NCBI GenBank assembly: GCA_016868035.1
Contig: VGID01000043.1
Coordinates: forward strand, 1 to 33,781
DNA: 33,781 nt
Source of the DNA: Betaproteobacteria bacterium
GTDB lineage: Bacteria; Pseudomonadota; Gammaproteobacteria; Burkholderiales; SG8-41
Reading direction: 5' to 3'
In this document: piece after piece, positions 7,163 through 15,145 of the stretch
Position numbering within the stretch: position 1 is the stretch's first letter
Layout of the letters: every line of letters begins with the position of its first letter
Translations under genes and position numbers: made by a program
The notes under the pieces: generated by a model
What the model saw: only the letters and a program-made list of their open reading frames with translations
What the model was told of the DNA's origin: nothing
Database searches by the model: none

Positions 7163-8440
7163 TCACCAGTTGATCCAGCTCACCGGCCCCAGGCTGATCC
7201 ACGGCACGTAGGTCACGACCAGCGTCACCAGCGCGAGCACGACGGTAAAGGGCCAGCCCACCCTGAAGACTTCCCAGAACGACAGGCGCGCGATGGCCGC
7301 GGTGGTGACGAGCACGGTCGCCACCGGCGGCGTCTGCTGGCCGACGCCGAGGTTGATGGTCACGATGATGCCGAAGTGGATCGGGTCCACGCCGATCTCG
7401 CGCACGAGCGGGAGCACGATGGGCACGATCAGGATGATGGCCGCCGCGGAATGCAGGAAGATTCCCGCGACGAAGAAGAACAGGTTCAGGAATAACAGGA
7501 TCAGGAACTTGTTGGAGGTGGTATCCAGGATGAGCTGGGCGAGCTTCTGCGGAACCTGCTCGCTGGTGAGGTACCACCCGAGCACCGCGGAGGAAGCCAC
7601 GATCAGCATCACCGAAGCCGTCTGGCTGACGGAGTCCCGCAGGATCTGCACGGTCTGGCGCCCCGAGAGCTCACGATAGATGAGGACCCCGATCAGCAGC
7701 GCCGCCACCACGGCGAGCGCGGCCACTTCTGTCGCGGTGGCGATGCCGCCGAGAATCCCCACCCAGATCACGATGGGGATGAACAGCGCCCAGAAGGCGT
7801 GTACGGTCGAGCGCCCCACCTCGCGGACGGAGAACTTCTGCTCCACCGGCAGGTTGTACTTCCGCGCGTAATAGTAGGCGAGGGCCATCATCGCGGCGCC
7901 GGCGATGAAACCGGGGAGGAATCCCGCGAAGAAGAGCTTGGCGATCGAGACCTCCGCCATCCACGCGTAGATGATCATGGGAATCGAGGGCGGGATGAGA
8001 ATGGCCGCCGAGGCGGCATTCGACACGATGGCCGCGCTCAGCGCCCGCGGGTAGCCGCGTTTTTCCATCGCCGGGATCACCACCTTGCCGATGGCGGCGG
8101 CGTCGGCCACCGACGAGCCGGAGATCTCGCTCTGGATCATGGTGGCGACGACCGTGACCATCGCGAGGCCCCCGCGAATGAAGCCCACCAGGCTGTTCGC
8201 CAGGTTGACGAGGCGCAGCGAGATGCCCGACGTCTCCATGAGGCCGCCCGCGAGGATGAAGAGCGGGATCGCGAGCAGCGGGAAGCTCGAGGCGCCCGAA
8301 AAGAGGTTCAGGGGGACGACGCTGAGGGATGCGGCCCCGGTCCAGAGGATCGCGATGATGGTCGCGATCGAGAGCGCGAACCCGATGGGGACGTTGATGA
8401 GGGTGAGGACAACGATTACGGCGAGGACTACCCACTCCAT
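7163..8440 (-). CDS. dctM: TRAP transporter large permease (DctM type)
   Basis: A 425-residue very hydrophobic protein with about 12 membrane segments, matching the large subunit of tripartite ATP-independent periplasmic (TRAP) transporters that use a Na+ gradient to import organic acids. Family blocks include the N-terminal VLTLINVPIGFALSIAT, IPLFILAGGLME, SEISGSSVADAAAIG, IPPSIPMIIYAW and the later FVAGIFLHSAAAIILI and HFGIIVTINLGVGQQTPPV. The start at 8440 (MEWVVLAVIVV) is chosen because it matches the family N-terminus and overlaps the dctQ gene by 13 bp, the usual coupled arrangement; an extension to 8560 would run deep into dctQ in another frame. The substrate is set by the DctP partner and is unknown. 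Confidence 0.93.
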   Translation of the reverse strand: MEWVVLAVIVVLTLINVPIGFALSIATIIAILWTGAASLSVVPLNLFSGASSFPLLAIPLFILAGGLMETSGISLRLVNLANSLVGFIRGGLAMVTVVATMIQSEISGSSVADAAAIGKVVIPAMEKRGYPRALSAAIVSNAASAAILIPPSIPMIIYAWMAEVSIAKLFFAGFLPGFIAGAAMMALAYYYARKYNLPVEQKFSVREVGRSTVHAFWALFIPIVIWVGILGGIATATEVAALAVVAALLIGVLIYRELSGRQTVQILRDSVSQTASVMLIVASSAVLGWYLTSEQVPQKLAQLILDTTSNKFLILLFLNLFFFVAGIFLHSAAAIILIVPIVLPLVREIGVDPIHFGIIVTINLGVGQQTPPVATVLVTTAAIARLSFWEVFRVGWPFTVVLALVTLVVTYVPWISLGPVSWINW

Positions 8441-8925
8441 GTGCCGTGACCTCCGCGCGGCCGGCGCGACACGATGTCGGCCAGCCGGGCGAGACTGATA
8501 AGGAGCATCAGGGCTCCGGTGACGGGCAGCACGCTGGTCACCCAGCTCACCTTTACCCACGGCAGCGAGATCGTGGTCTCGTCGCCCATCCTCTCGGTGA
8601 GGATCCAGCCGTAGTAGAACAGCACGAACTGGAAGCCCAGGACGGCGATCTCGGCCACCAGGTCCACGGCCCGGCGCGCCTGGGGCGCGAGCCCTTCCAC
8701 CATCAGCTCGAACCCGATGTGGCGATGGTGATAGACCGCCACGACCGAGCCGAAGAAGGTCAGCCAGACGAGCAGGTACGAGGCGAACTCGTCATACCAG
8801 ACGAGCGACGCGTTGAGTACGTAGCGGAAGAAGACCCCGAGGCAGACGACGACCACCAGCCCCGCGAGGAGGCAGATGGCCCACCACTCGACGAGGGCAA
8901 CGATCCGCCGGAGGTACTTCTCCAT
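8428..8925 (-). CDS. dctQ: TRAP transporter small permease (DctQ type)
   Basis: A 165-residue membrane protein with four predicted helices (about 12-32, 48-66, 87-107 and 127-148). It carries the family signature FFRYVLNASLVWYDEFASYL followed by LVWLTFFG. The small subunit binds the large permease and is essential for TRAP transport. Its ATG overlaps the dctP stop as TGATG (8923-8927), and its own end overlaps dctM by 13 bp, so the three genes form one tightly coupled operon in the order P-Q-M. Confidence 0.92.
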   Translation of the reverse strand: MEKYLRRIVALVEWWAICLLAGLVVVVCLGVFFRYVLNASLVWYDEFASYLLVWLTFFGSVVAVYHHRHIGFELMVEGLAPQARRAVDLVAEIAVLGFQFVLFYYGWILTERMGDETTISLPWVKVSWVTSVLPVTGALMLLISLARLADIVSRRPRGGHGTWSG

Positions 8926-9911
8926 CAGCGGAGCGACTGGATGACCTTCACCAGGTCCGCCCCGCCTGGAACCTGCTTGCCGAACTCCTCATACACGGCG
9001 GCCGACGCCTTGATGAAGGCCTCCTTGTCCGCTTCATTCACCTTCATCGGCGGCGCGAGTTTCGCCATGAGGTCCCGATCCAGCCGCTCGCCCTCGGAGC
9101 GGGCGAAATCGCCCGTCGCCCACGCGATCTTGGCGATCGTATCCTGGACGTCCTTGGGCAGCTTGCGCCAGAAATCCTCGTTCACGATGAGATATGCGGG
9201 GGTGTAGACGTGGCCGGTCAGGGACAGGAACTTCTGCACCTCGTGGAATCTCGCCGAGAAGATCTGGGGGAAGGGGTTTTCCTGCGCGTCCATGACTCCG
9301 GACTGGAGGGCTGAATACACTTCAGCGAAGGGCATCGGCGAGGGGTTGGCGCCGTAGGCCTGGAACATCTTCACGCGCCAGACCCCGCCCGGCACGCGCA
9401 GCTTGATCCCCTTGAGGTCCTCGGGGCGCACGATGGGGCGCGCGTTGTTCGTGATGTGCCGGAAGCCGTTCTCCCAGACGCCCAGCAGGCGGATGCCCCT
9501 CGCCGGCAGGACATCGAACAGCGCTTTCTGGACTTCCCGGTTCTCCGACACCCGCTTCATGTGGGCGCGGTTGACGATGAGGTACGGCATCTCGAATACG
9601 CCGTAGCGCGGGTCGACCGTGCTCATGATGGTCGAGGGCGCCTGCATCTCCGGCGCGCCGACCCGGATCCCCTTGATCATCGCTTCGTCGGTACCGAGCT
9701 GGCTCGAATGGAAGACCCTGACTTCCACCTTGCCCTTCAGCGCCTCGTTCACGTCTTGCGCGAACTTGTTGCTCACGATGTCGAAGATCGAGCCGGGGAA
9801 GCCCACGTGGCCGAGCCGGATCGTGACAGGCTGCTGGGCGCCGGTCGTGACGGGCCACAGGCCGAACGCGAGGACGGTGCTAGCAAGCATCGAGCAGAGC
9901 AATCGCTTCAT
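8925..9911 (-). CDS. dctP: TRAP transporter periplasmic substrate-binding protein (DctP type)
   Basis: A 328-residue periplasmic receptor with a Sec signal peptide (MKRLLCSMLASTVLAFG..., cleavage near TTGAQ). DctP-family blocks: EVRVFHSSQLGTD, the FEMPYL strand, KGIKLRVPG with Arg172 at the position of the conserved carboxylate-binding arginine, FAEVYSALQSGVMDAQENP, and LIVNEDFWRKLP. It should bind a monocarboxylate, dicarboxylate or keto acid and pass it to DctQM. The start at 9911 has a good AGGAGG Shine-Dalgarno; the frame extends slightly upstream but lacks a better start. The 228-bp spacer upstream (9912-10139) separates it from the deaminase-fold gene and probably holds its own promoter. 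Confidence 0.93.
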   Translation of the reverse strand: MKRLLCSMLASTVLAFGLWPVTTGAQQPVTIRLGHVGFPGSIFDIVSNKFAQDVNEALKGKVEVRVFHSSQLGTDEAMIKGIRVGAPEMQAPSTIMSTVDPRYGVFEMPYLIVNRAHMKRVSENREVQKALFDVLPARGIRLLGVWENGFRHITNNARPIVRPEDLKGIKLRVPGGVWRVKMFQAYGANPSPMPFAEVYSALQSGVMDAQENPFPQIFSARFHEVQKFLSLTGHVYTPAYLIVNEDFWRKLPKDVQDTIAKIAWATGDFARSEGERLDRDLMAKLAPPMKVNEADKEAFIKASAAVYEEFGKQVPGGADLVKVIQSLR

Positions 9912-10139
9912 GGCGTTTCCTCCTGTGAAGAACGGGCACTGCATTGTTGTCGTGGATTCGGCCCGGGGCCGTTGCAGGCGAATAACTTAGCTCGATCCCG
10001 GCAATCCCACAAGGGCGCCGCGAATTCCGCGATGCGGAAAGCGCAAGAGTCCGACCGTAAGCGAATATTCCGGTTTGCTAATCCCGCGAACGCTTCCACG
10101 ACGGCCGGCAGGCACACCGGGAGGGCGGAAACGCTCCCG

Positions 10140-10601
10140 TCAGGTGCGGGCGGCCCTTTCCCACTCGATGCGCAACTGCTCGCACTCCCGGGCGAGCACC
10201 CCCGTGACGATCTCGAGGCTGCGCCCGGTGAAGTGCAGGAACGATTCGACCGTGTAGCGCCCGAGATTGGTGCGGCCGATCCCGCTGTAGCGCCCCCCGA
10301 GCACCAGCCTCGGGATCTTTGCTTCCAGGATGCACCAGAAGCACATGGGGCAGGGCTCGAGCGTGGAGTAGAGCGTGGCGCCCGGAAGCTCGGTGGTCTT
10401 GAGGCTCGCGCAGGCGCTGCGTATCGCCGCCACCTCCGCGTGCGCGCTGGGGTCGAAATCGGTGAACATGGAGTTCTGCCCCTCGCCGATGATCGCGCCG
10501 CCGCGCACGAGGATGGAGGCGACCGGCCGGTTGCCCTTGCGCCATGCCGTGCGCGCGTGCTCCAGCGCGAGCCTCATGTACTGGACGTGTTCGCTGTCCA
10601 T
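10140..10601 (-). CDS. Zinc-dependent nucleoside/purine deaminase family protein
   Basis: A 153-residue protein of the cytidine/deoxycytidylate deaminase fold. The zinc site is clear: SAHAEVAA (His54 ligand, Glu56 proton shuttle) and TLEPCPMCFWC (Cys84 and Cys87 ligands). The layout matches guanine deaminase/TadA-like proteins; the region after the cysteines (SGIGRTNLGRYTVESFLHF) does not identify the base. It lies 38 bp after a Bug receptor gene on the same strand and is likely co-transcribed. Possible roles are deamination of a nucleobase, pterin or related heterocycle taken up from outside (inference). Confidence 0.85.
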   Translation of the reverse strand: MDSEHVQYMRLALEHARTAWRKGNRPVASILVRGGAIIGEGQNSMFTDFDPSAHAEVAAIRSACASLKTTELPGATLYSTLEPCPMCFWCILEAKIPRLVLGGRYSGIGRTNLGRYTVESFLHFTGRSLEIVTGVLARECEQLRIEWERAART

Positions 10602-10639
10602 GCGCCTACCGGGCGCCGGCCCGTTTCAGCCGTTTCCTC

Positions 10640-11608
10640 TCAGTTCACCTTCATCCCGGAAGCCTTCACGACCTTGGCCCACTTGTCGACTTCCGACTTG
10701 AGATACGCCCTGAATTCCTGCGGTGTGGTGGAGGCGGGATCCACGCCCTGCGCGTTGAACTTCTCCTTGACGTCCTGGGTGGCGAGGACCTTCACGAGCT
10801 CGCCGTGCAGCCGCGCGATGACCGGCTGCGGCGTGCCTGCCGGCACCACGATCCCGTACCAGGTGCTGTAGTCGAAATCGCGGATGCCCGCCTCGATCAT
10901 GGTGGGCACGTCGGGCACCACGCTTACCCGCTGCGCGGTGGACACGGCGAGCGCGCGGATGCGCCCGCTCTTCACGTGCGGTAGCGCGGACGCCATGGTC
11001 GCCATGCACAGCTGGGTCTGGCCGGCCACGAGGTCCACCAGCGCCGGGCCCATGCCCTTGTACGGCACGTGCACCAGGTCCACCTTGGCGATGAGCTTGA
11101 GCAGCTCGGCCGAGAGGTGCGAGCTGCTGCCGATGCCGCCCGAGCCGTAGGTGAGCTGCCCGGGCTTCGCCCGCGCCAGCGCGATCAGGTCCTTCACCGT
11201 TTTCGCGGGAAGCGAGGGATGCACCACGAGGATGTTCGGCTGGCGCCCGACCAGCGACACCGGCTCGAGGTCCTTCAGCGTGTCGTAGGGCAGCTTCGGA
11301 TAGAGCGTCACGTTCACCGCGAGGCTCACGTTGTTGATGAGCACCGTGTAGCCGTCCGGCGGCGACTTGGCCAGGATGTCGGTGCCGATGGTGCCGCCCG
11401 CGCCGCCCCGGTTGTCCACCACCACCGACACGCCGAAAGACTCGTGGAGCTTCACCGCGATGACGCGCCCGAGGATGTCGTTGCCGCCGCCCGGGGCGAA
11501 CGGCACGATGAAGCGGATCGGCTTGGACGGATAGGCCTGCGCGTAGGACGCGACCGGAAACCCGACCGCGAGTGCGGCGCACAGCATGCTCAGGACGAGA
11601 CGGCGCAT
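10640..11608 (-). CDS. Bug/TctC-family periplasmic solute-binding receptor
   Basis: A 322-residue Bug receptor with a signal peptide (1 to about 25, ending ASYAQA). It has the canonical ligand-loop PFAPGGGND, then VVVDNRGGAGGTIGTD, PDGYTVL, YGSGGIGSSSHLSAELL, VHVPYKGMGPAL and the late YSTWYGIVVPAGTP. The start has a GAGGAG Shine-Dalgarno about 8 nt upstream. It is clearly related to the neighbouring receptor gene at 11693-12673 (shared AYPxxPIR, PSLPA+T, ASALPHVK, FDYSTWYG/FEYSTWYG), so the pair looks like an old tandem duplication. The ligand is unknown. Confidence 0.92.
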   Translation of the reverse strand: MRRLVLSMLCAALAVGFPVASYAQAYPSKPIRFIVPFAPGGGNDILGRVIAVKLHESFGVSVVVDNRGGAGGTIGTDILAKSPPDGYTVLINNVSLAVNVTLYPKLPYDTLKDLEPVSLVGRQPNILVVHPSLPAKTVKDLIALARAKPGQLTYGSGGIGSSSHLSAELLKLIAKVDLVHVPYKGMGPALVDLVAGQTQLCMATMASALPHVKSGRIRALAVSTAQRVSVVPDVPTMIEAGIRDFDYSTWYGIVVPAGTPQPVIARLHGELVKVLATQDVKEKFNAQGVDPASTTPQEFRAYLKSEVDKWAKVVKASGMKVN

Positions 11609-11692
11609 TTTGTTTTGCTCCTCGACAGATTTGTAGTTGGCCCGCTCACCCGAGCGGTCGAACCGCGGGGTCCAGCCCCCGTGCCCGGCGAC

Positions 11693-12673
11693 TCATTGCG
11701 GCGGGATCTTGGCCGCGCGCACGACCCTCGCCCATTTCTCGGTCTCGGCCTTGAGGTGGACGGTGTATGCGGCCGCGGTGGACGGGATCGGGTCGATGCC
11801 CTGCGCCAGGTATTTCTGGCGCGTATCCGGCGTATTGAGCACGGCGACCGTGGTCGTGTTGAGCTTCTGCAGGATCGCGCGCGGGGTGCCCGCAGGCGCG
11901 AGCAGCCCGTACCAGGTGCTGTATTCGAAGCCGGGCACCCCCGCCTCGGCGATGGTCGGCGCCTCGGGCAGCGCGGCGGCGCGCTTCGCGCTCGTCACGC
12001 CGAACGTGCGCAGGCGCTCCGCCTTCACGTGCGGCAGCGCGGAGGCGAAGGTGGACAGGAACACCGAGATCTGGTTGCCGAGCACCGCGGTCAGTGCCGG
12101 CCCGGTGCCTTTGTACGGAACGTGCACGAGGTCCATCTTCAGCATCATCGTGAGCAGCTCCATCGCGAGATGCGTGCCCGACCCGAGACCGGCGGAGCCA
12201 TAGGTGAGCTTGCCGGGCTGGGACTGCGCGAGCGCGGCGAACTCCTTGAGGGTCCTGGCCGGGAGGGAGGGGTGCGCCACCATGATGTTGGGCTGGTCGG
12301 TGACGAGCGAGACCGGCGTGAAATCGCGCAGCGCGTCGAACGGGAGCTTGCTGTAGAGGGCGGGGTTGAAGGCCATGCTGATGTTGCCGAGCAGCAGTGT
12401 GTAGCCGTCCGGCGCGGCCTTCGCCACGATCTCGGTGCCGACCACGCTGCCCGCCCCCGGACGGTTGTCCACGACGATCGTCTGGCCGAGCGCCGGTGTG
12501 AGGCCCTCCGCGAGGATGCGGGCGCTGATGTCGCTTCCTCCACCCGGGGCGAACGGCACCACCAGCCGGATCGGACGGTCGGGATAGGCCTGCGCATGTG
12601 CCGCGGAAAACTGGGCTGCGCCGAGCGCCAGGAACGACGCGGCCGCAATCGCCGGCGCGACGGATCGGTGCAT
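11693..12673 (-). CDS. Bug/TctC-family periplasmic solute-binding receptor
   Basis: A 326-residue Bug receptor with a signal peptide (about 1-28, ending AAHAQA), canonical PFAPGGGSD, VVDNRPGAGSVVGTE, PDGYTLL, YGSAGLGSGTHLAMELL, VHVPYKGTGPAL and FEYSTWYGLLAPAGTP. The ATG has an AGGAGG Shine-Dalgarno at good spacing. It is the paralogue of the receptor gene 84 bp downstream and follows the TIM-barrel isomerase-like gene on the same strand. Two receptors side by side without membrane components imply that permease genes lie elsewhere, as is usual for Bug systems. Confidence 0.92.
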   Translation of the reverse strand: MHRSVAPAIAAASFLALGAAQFSAAHAQAYPDRPIRLVVPFAPGGGSDISARILAEGLTPALGQTIVVDNRPGAGSVVGTEIVAKAAPDGYTLLLGNISMAFNPALYSKLPFDALRDFTPVSLVTDQPNIMVAHPSLPARTLKEFAALAQSQPGKLTYGSAGLGSGTHLAMELLTMMLKMDLVHVPYKGTGPALTAVLGNQISVFLSTFASALPHVKAERLRTFGVTSAKRAAALPEAPTIAEAGVPGFEYSTWYGLLAPAGTPRAILQKLNTTTVAVLNTPDTRQKYLAQGIDPIPSTAAAYTVHLKAETEKWARVVRAAKIPPQ

Positions 12674-12772
12674 GGTTCCTCCTGTCTTGTTCCCGCCGGG
12701 TCGCGGACCCGGACGGATACCACCCGGGAATGATAAGTGACGGGAACCGTGCCGTCACCCCGGCGCGCGATC

Positions 12773-12814
12773 GGTAATGGGTGATGGGTAATGAGTAATG
12801 CGCAACGAGTAAAC
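12773..12814. repeat. Heptamer array (GGTAATG type)
   Basis: Six 7-mers in register: GGTAATG, GGTGATG, GGTAATG, AGTAATG, CGCAACG, AGTAAAC. They lie in the 167-bp spacer between the TIM-barrel gene (stop at 12841) and the Bug receptor gene (start 12673), both minus strand. A CCGTCACCCC stretch on each side (about 12752-12761 and 12819-12827) is complementary to GGTGATG-like units and may supply pairing arms. Near-identical GGTAATG units recur at 22510 and 25793. Confidence 0.75.
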
Positions 12815-12840
12815 TGCCCGTCACCCCTATTCCGTCATCG

Positions 12841-13674
12841 TCACTCGATTTTGACGCCCGCTTCGCGCGCCCGGTCGACGAGATAATCGCGCGCGGCGAG
12901 CATGTCCTCCAGCGTGCCGAAAGCGTTCGTGTAATGGCCGCGGAAGCCCTTGGCCTCCACGCGCCGGAACATGTTGCCGAAATCGAGATCGCCGGCGCCC
13001 GGCCTGAGGTGCACTTCGTGCCCGTTGCGGAAGCAGTCCGCGAGGCGGACCTCGCCCACCATCGCGAAGTCGAGCGCGTCGGCGAAGCCCTCCACGCCTT
13101 CCGGCACGAGGTGCGCGTGATTCACGGTGAAGGAGAGCTTGAGCGCGGGAGAGGAAATCTTCTCGAAGTAGTAGCGCCACTCCTCGAGCGTGTGCGCGAG
13201 GTAGTGGACCTCCGCATCCTCCGGCTCCTTGTTCAGGTTTTCGAGCAAAATGAGCGCGTTCTTCTTTTCCGCGTAGCCCACGATGCGCTTCAGGCGCTCG
13301 AGCCCCGCCTCCATCCGCAGCCCCCTGTCGGAGCCGAAGTGATAGCCGGCGTGAACCACCATCCAGCTTGCGCCGAGCCTGGGATAGATGTCCACGTAAC
13401 TCTTCAGGTATTCGTCCACCGCGTCGGCGACGTAGGGCGAGTATTCCGCCACGTTCACCGCCGAGAGCGTATGCAGGCCGATCTGGATGCCGTGCCGCTC
13501 GGCCGCCGCGCGCACGCCGGCCGCGCGCTTCGCGTCGAAAGTGGTGACCGCGTTCTGCGCGGTGTCGAGCTGGATGTCGATGTAGCGGATGTCGTTCTTC
13601 GCCGCCCACTCGATGCCCTCCTCGAGCCGCACGCGGCGGCCGAGGTCAATGCCGATGCGCTCGCGCAGCTTCAT
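12841..13674 (-). CDS. TIM-barrel sugar isomerase/epimerase-like protein (AP endonuclease family 2 fold)
   Basis: A 277-residue protein with the xylose-isomerase-like TIM-barrel pattern: strand ends at YIDIQL (31-36), QIGLHTL with His68, MVVHAGYH with His108, ALILLENL with Glu145, SFTVNHAHL with His186/188, then VRLADCFRNGHE and RPGAGDLDF. These fit the usual metal and substrate residues of sugar phosphate isomerases/epimerases such as hydroxypyruvate or tagatose epimerases. The last strand reads GFRGHYTNAFG, where many relatives have a terminal metal-binding Glu (G-Y-x-G-x-x-x-x-E); that Glu seems missing, so activity is uncertain. The start has GGAG about 7 nt upstream. It lies between the aminotransferase and Bug genes on one strand. 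Confidence 0.75.
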   Translation of the reverse strand: MKLRERIGIDLGRRVRLEEGIEWAAKNDIRYIDIQLDTAQNAVTTFDAKRAAGVRAAAERHGIQIGLHTLSAVNVAEYSPYVADAVDEYLKSYVDIYPRLGASWMVVHAGYHFGSDRGLRMEAGLERLKRIVGYAEKKNALILLENLNKEPEDAEVHYLAHTLEEWRYYFEKISSPALKLSFTVNHAHLVPEGVEGFADALDFAMVGEVRLADCFRNGHEVHLRPGAGDLDFGNMFRRVEAKGFRGHYTNAFGTLEDMLAARDYLVDRAREAGVKIE

Positions 13675-13688
13675 TTGCTCCGGATGAA

Positions 13689-13821
13689 CCGTGACGTGAT
13701 GGACCGTGACGTGATGATGCGTGACCTGAAAAGGCGCGATTATTGTGCTGTTTGGCTCTATGAACAGAGACGCTTCACCATGTCACGCGATACCAAGTCA
13801 CGCCGCGCCATGTCACGCAGT
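13689..13821. repeat. 15-bp-period array hairpin (CCGTGACGTGATG type)
   Basis: The left arm has three 15-mers: CCGTGACGTGATGGA (13689), CCGTGACGTGATGAT (13704) and GCGTGACCTGAAAAG (13719). The right arm has three 15-mers: ACCATGTCACGCGAT (13777), ACCAAGTCACGCCGC (13792) and GCCATGTCACGCAGT (13807). The right arm's GTCACGC units are reverse complements of the left arm's GCGTGAC. It spans the spacer between the aminotransferase stop (13838) and the TIM-barrel gene start (13674), so the co-transcript would carry a hairpin between the two cistrons. Confidence 0.8.
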
Positions 13822-13837
13822 TCGAGCATCGCGGCGC

Positions 13838-15055
13838 TTACGCGGCGCGCGCCTTTGCCCCGCTCTTCGCCTTCGATTTTACCTGCGCGCCGCGCGCGAG
13901 ATACTCCATCGCCGCATCCACTCCGCCCTTCTCGTGCGGCACGCCGGCGAGACCGAGCCCCATCTCGATGCCGCAGAGCGTGCCCGCCAGCATGAGATCG
14001 TTGAAATCGCCGAGATGCCCGATGCGGAACACCCGGTCGCGCAGCTTGGTGAGCCCGGAGCCGAGCGAGAGGTTGAAATGCTCGAGCACGACCTTGCGAA
14101 ACTCGATCTCGCCGTGGCCTTCCGGCATCAGCACCGCGGTGAGGGAGCTCGAGTACTCGGCCGGGTTCAGGCACAGAATCTCCAGGCCCCACGCGCGCAC
14201 GGCGCGCCGCGTCGCCTCGGCGTGGCGGTCGTGGCGCTTGAAGACGTTCTCCAGCCCCTCCTCGTCGAGGAGCATCTTCAGCGCTTCGCGCAGCCCGTAG
14301 AGCAGGTTCGTCGCGGGAGTGTAGGGGAACCACCCGTCCTTGTTGGATGCGATCATCTCCTCCCAATTCCAGTACGAGCGGGGCAGCTTCGCCCTAACGG
14401 ATGCCGCGAGCGCTTTTTCGCTTACCGCATTGAAGGAGAGCCCCGGCGGCAGCATCAGGCCCTTCTGGGAGCCGGCCACGGTCACGTCCACACCCCACTC
14501 GTCGTGGCGGTAATCGATCGAGGCGAGCGAGGAGATCGTGTCCACCATGAAAAGCGCGGGATGCCTGGCGCGGTCGATCGCCTTGCGCACCTCGGCGATG
14601 CGCGTGGCGACCCCCGTGGAGGTCTCGTTGTGCACCACCATCACGGCCTTGATCGCATGCGCCTTGTCTTCGGCGAGCCGGGCTTCCACCTGCGCGGGAT
14701 CCACGCCGTGGCGCCAGTCGCCCGGCACGAAAACCGGCTCCAGGCCGAGGCGCTGCGCCATGTTGAGCCACAGGGTCGCGAAGTGCCCGGTCTCGAACAT
14801 GAGGACCTGGTCTCCGGGCGAGAGCGTGTTCACGAGCGCCGCCTCCCACGCCCCGGTGCCGGAAGCCGGGAAGATCACCACTTGCCCATTGGTCCTGAAT
14901 ACCCGCTTGAGCCCGGAGAGCACTTCCCTGCTCAGCACCTGGAAATCGGGACCACGGTGGTCGATCGTCGCGCTGTCGATCGCGCGCAGCACGCGGTCCG
15001 GAACGTTGGTCGGACCGGGTATCTGCAGGAAATGACGGCCGCTCTGGTGTTTCAT
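13838..15055 (-). CDS. Alanine/serine--glyoxylate aminotransferase family (class V PLP enzyme)
   Basis: A 405-residue class V aminotransferase. It opens with LQIPGPTNVPDRVLRAI, the start typical of serine--glyoxylate and alanine--glyoxylate aminotransferases. ASGTGAWEAAL (64-74) binds the PLP phosphate, VDTISSLAS holds Asp172, and GSQKGLMLPPGL holds the PLP lysine Lys198. The C-terminus (SGAKARAA region) is a short Lys/Ala-rich tail beyond the fold. It should move an amino group between serine or alanine and glyoxylate or a similar 2-oxo acid. The start has GGAGG 6 nt upstream and a perfect TATAAT further up. It is divergent from a 2-hydroxyacid dehydrogenase-type gene, a pairing that would suit 2-hydroxy to 2-oxo to 2-amino acid conversion (inference). 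Confidence 0.9.
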   Translation of the reverse strand: MKHQSGRHFLQIPGPTNVPDRVLRAIDSATIDHRGPDFQVLSREVLSGLKRVFRTNGQVVIFPASGTGAWEAALVNTLSPGDQVLMFETGHFATLWLNMAQRLGLEPVFVPGDWRHGVDPAQVEARLAEDKAHAIKAVMVVHNETSTGVATRIAEVRKAIDRARHPALFMVDTISSLASIDYRHDEWGVDVTVAGSQKGLMLPPGLSFNAVSEKALAASVRAKLPRSYWNWEEMIASNKDGWFPYTPATNLLYGLREALKMLLDEEGLENVFKRHDRHAEATRRAVRAWGLEILCLNPAEYSSSLTAVLMPEGHGEIEFRKVVLEHFNLSLGSGLTKLRDRVFRIGHLGDFNDLMLAGTLCGIEMGLGLAGVPHEKGGVDAAMEYLARGAQVKSKAKSGAKARAA

Positions 15056-15066
15056 GTCTCGCCTCC

Positions 15067-15084
15067 AATAGCTGCGCTATTATA
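15067..15084 (-). promoter_or_regulatory. Probable promoter -10 (TATAAT) with overlapping inverted repeat
   Basis: On the minus strand 15084-15079 reads TATAAT, a perfect -10 hexamer, 24 bp before the aminotransferase ATG. The best -35 at 17 bp is poor (CTCACG), and that segment belongs to a heptamer array. AATAGC-TGC-GCTATT (15067-15081) is a perfect 6-bp inverted repeat that overlaps the -10 and would lie in or near the start of the transcript, so it may be an operator or a 5' hairpin. The GGAGG Shine-Dalgarno follows directly. Confidence 0.5.
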
Positions 15085-15095
15085 GGCTCGTCGGC

Positions 15096-15123
15096 GTGAT
15101 TCGTGAGTCGTGAGTCGAGAACA
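15096..15123. repeat. Heptamer array (GTGAGTC type), single arm
   Basis: Four 7-mers in register: GTGATTC, GTGAGTC, GTGAGTC, GAGAACA. The array sits just upstream of the aminotransferase promoter, in the 387-bp divergent spacer 15056-15442. The units are the same GTGA-type as in the 6.1, 20.8 and 30.0 kb arrays. No complementary arm is obvious nearby. Confidence 0.65.
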
Positions 15124-15145
15124 GGCCAGAACCGCTAGACAAATA

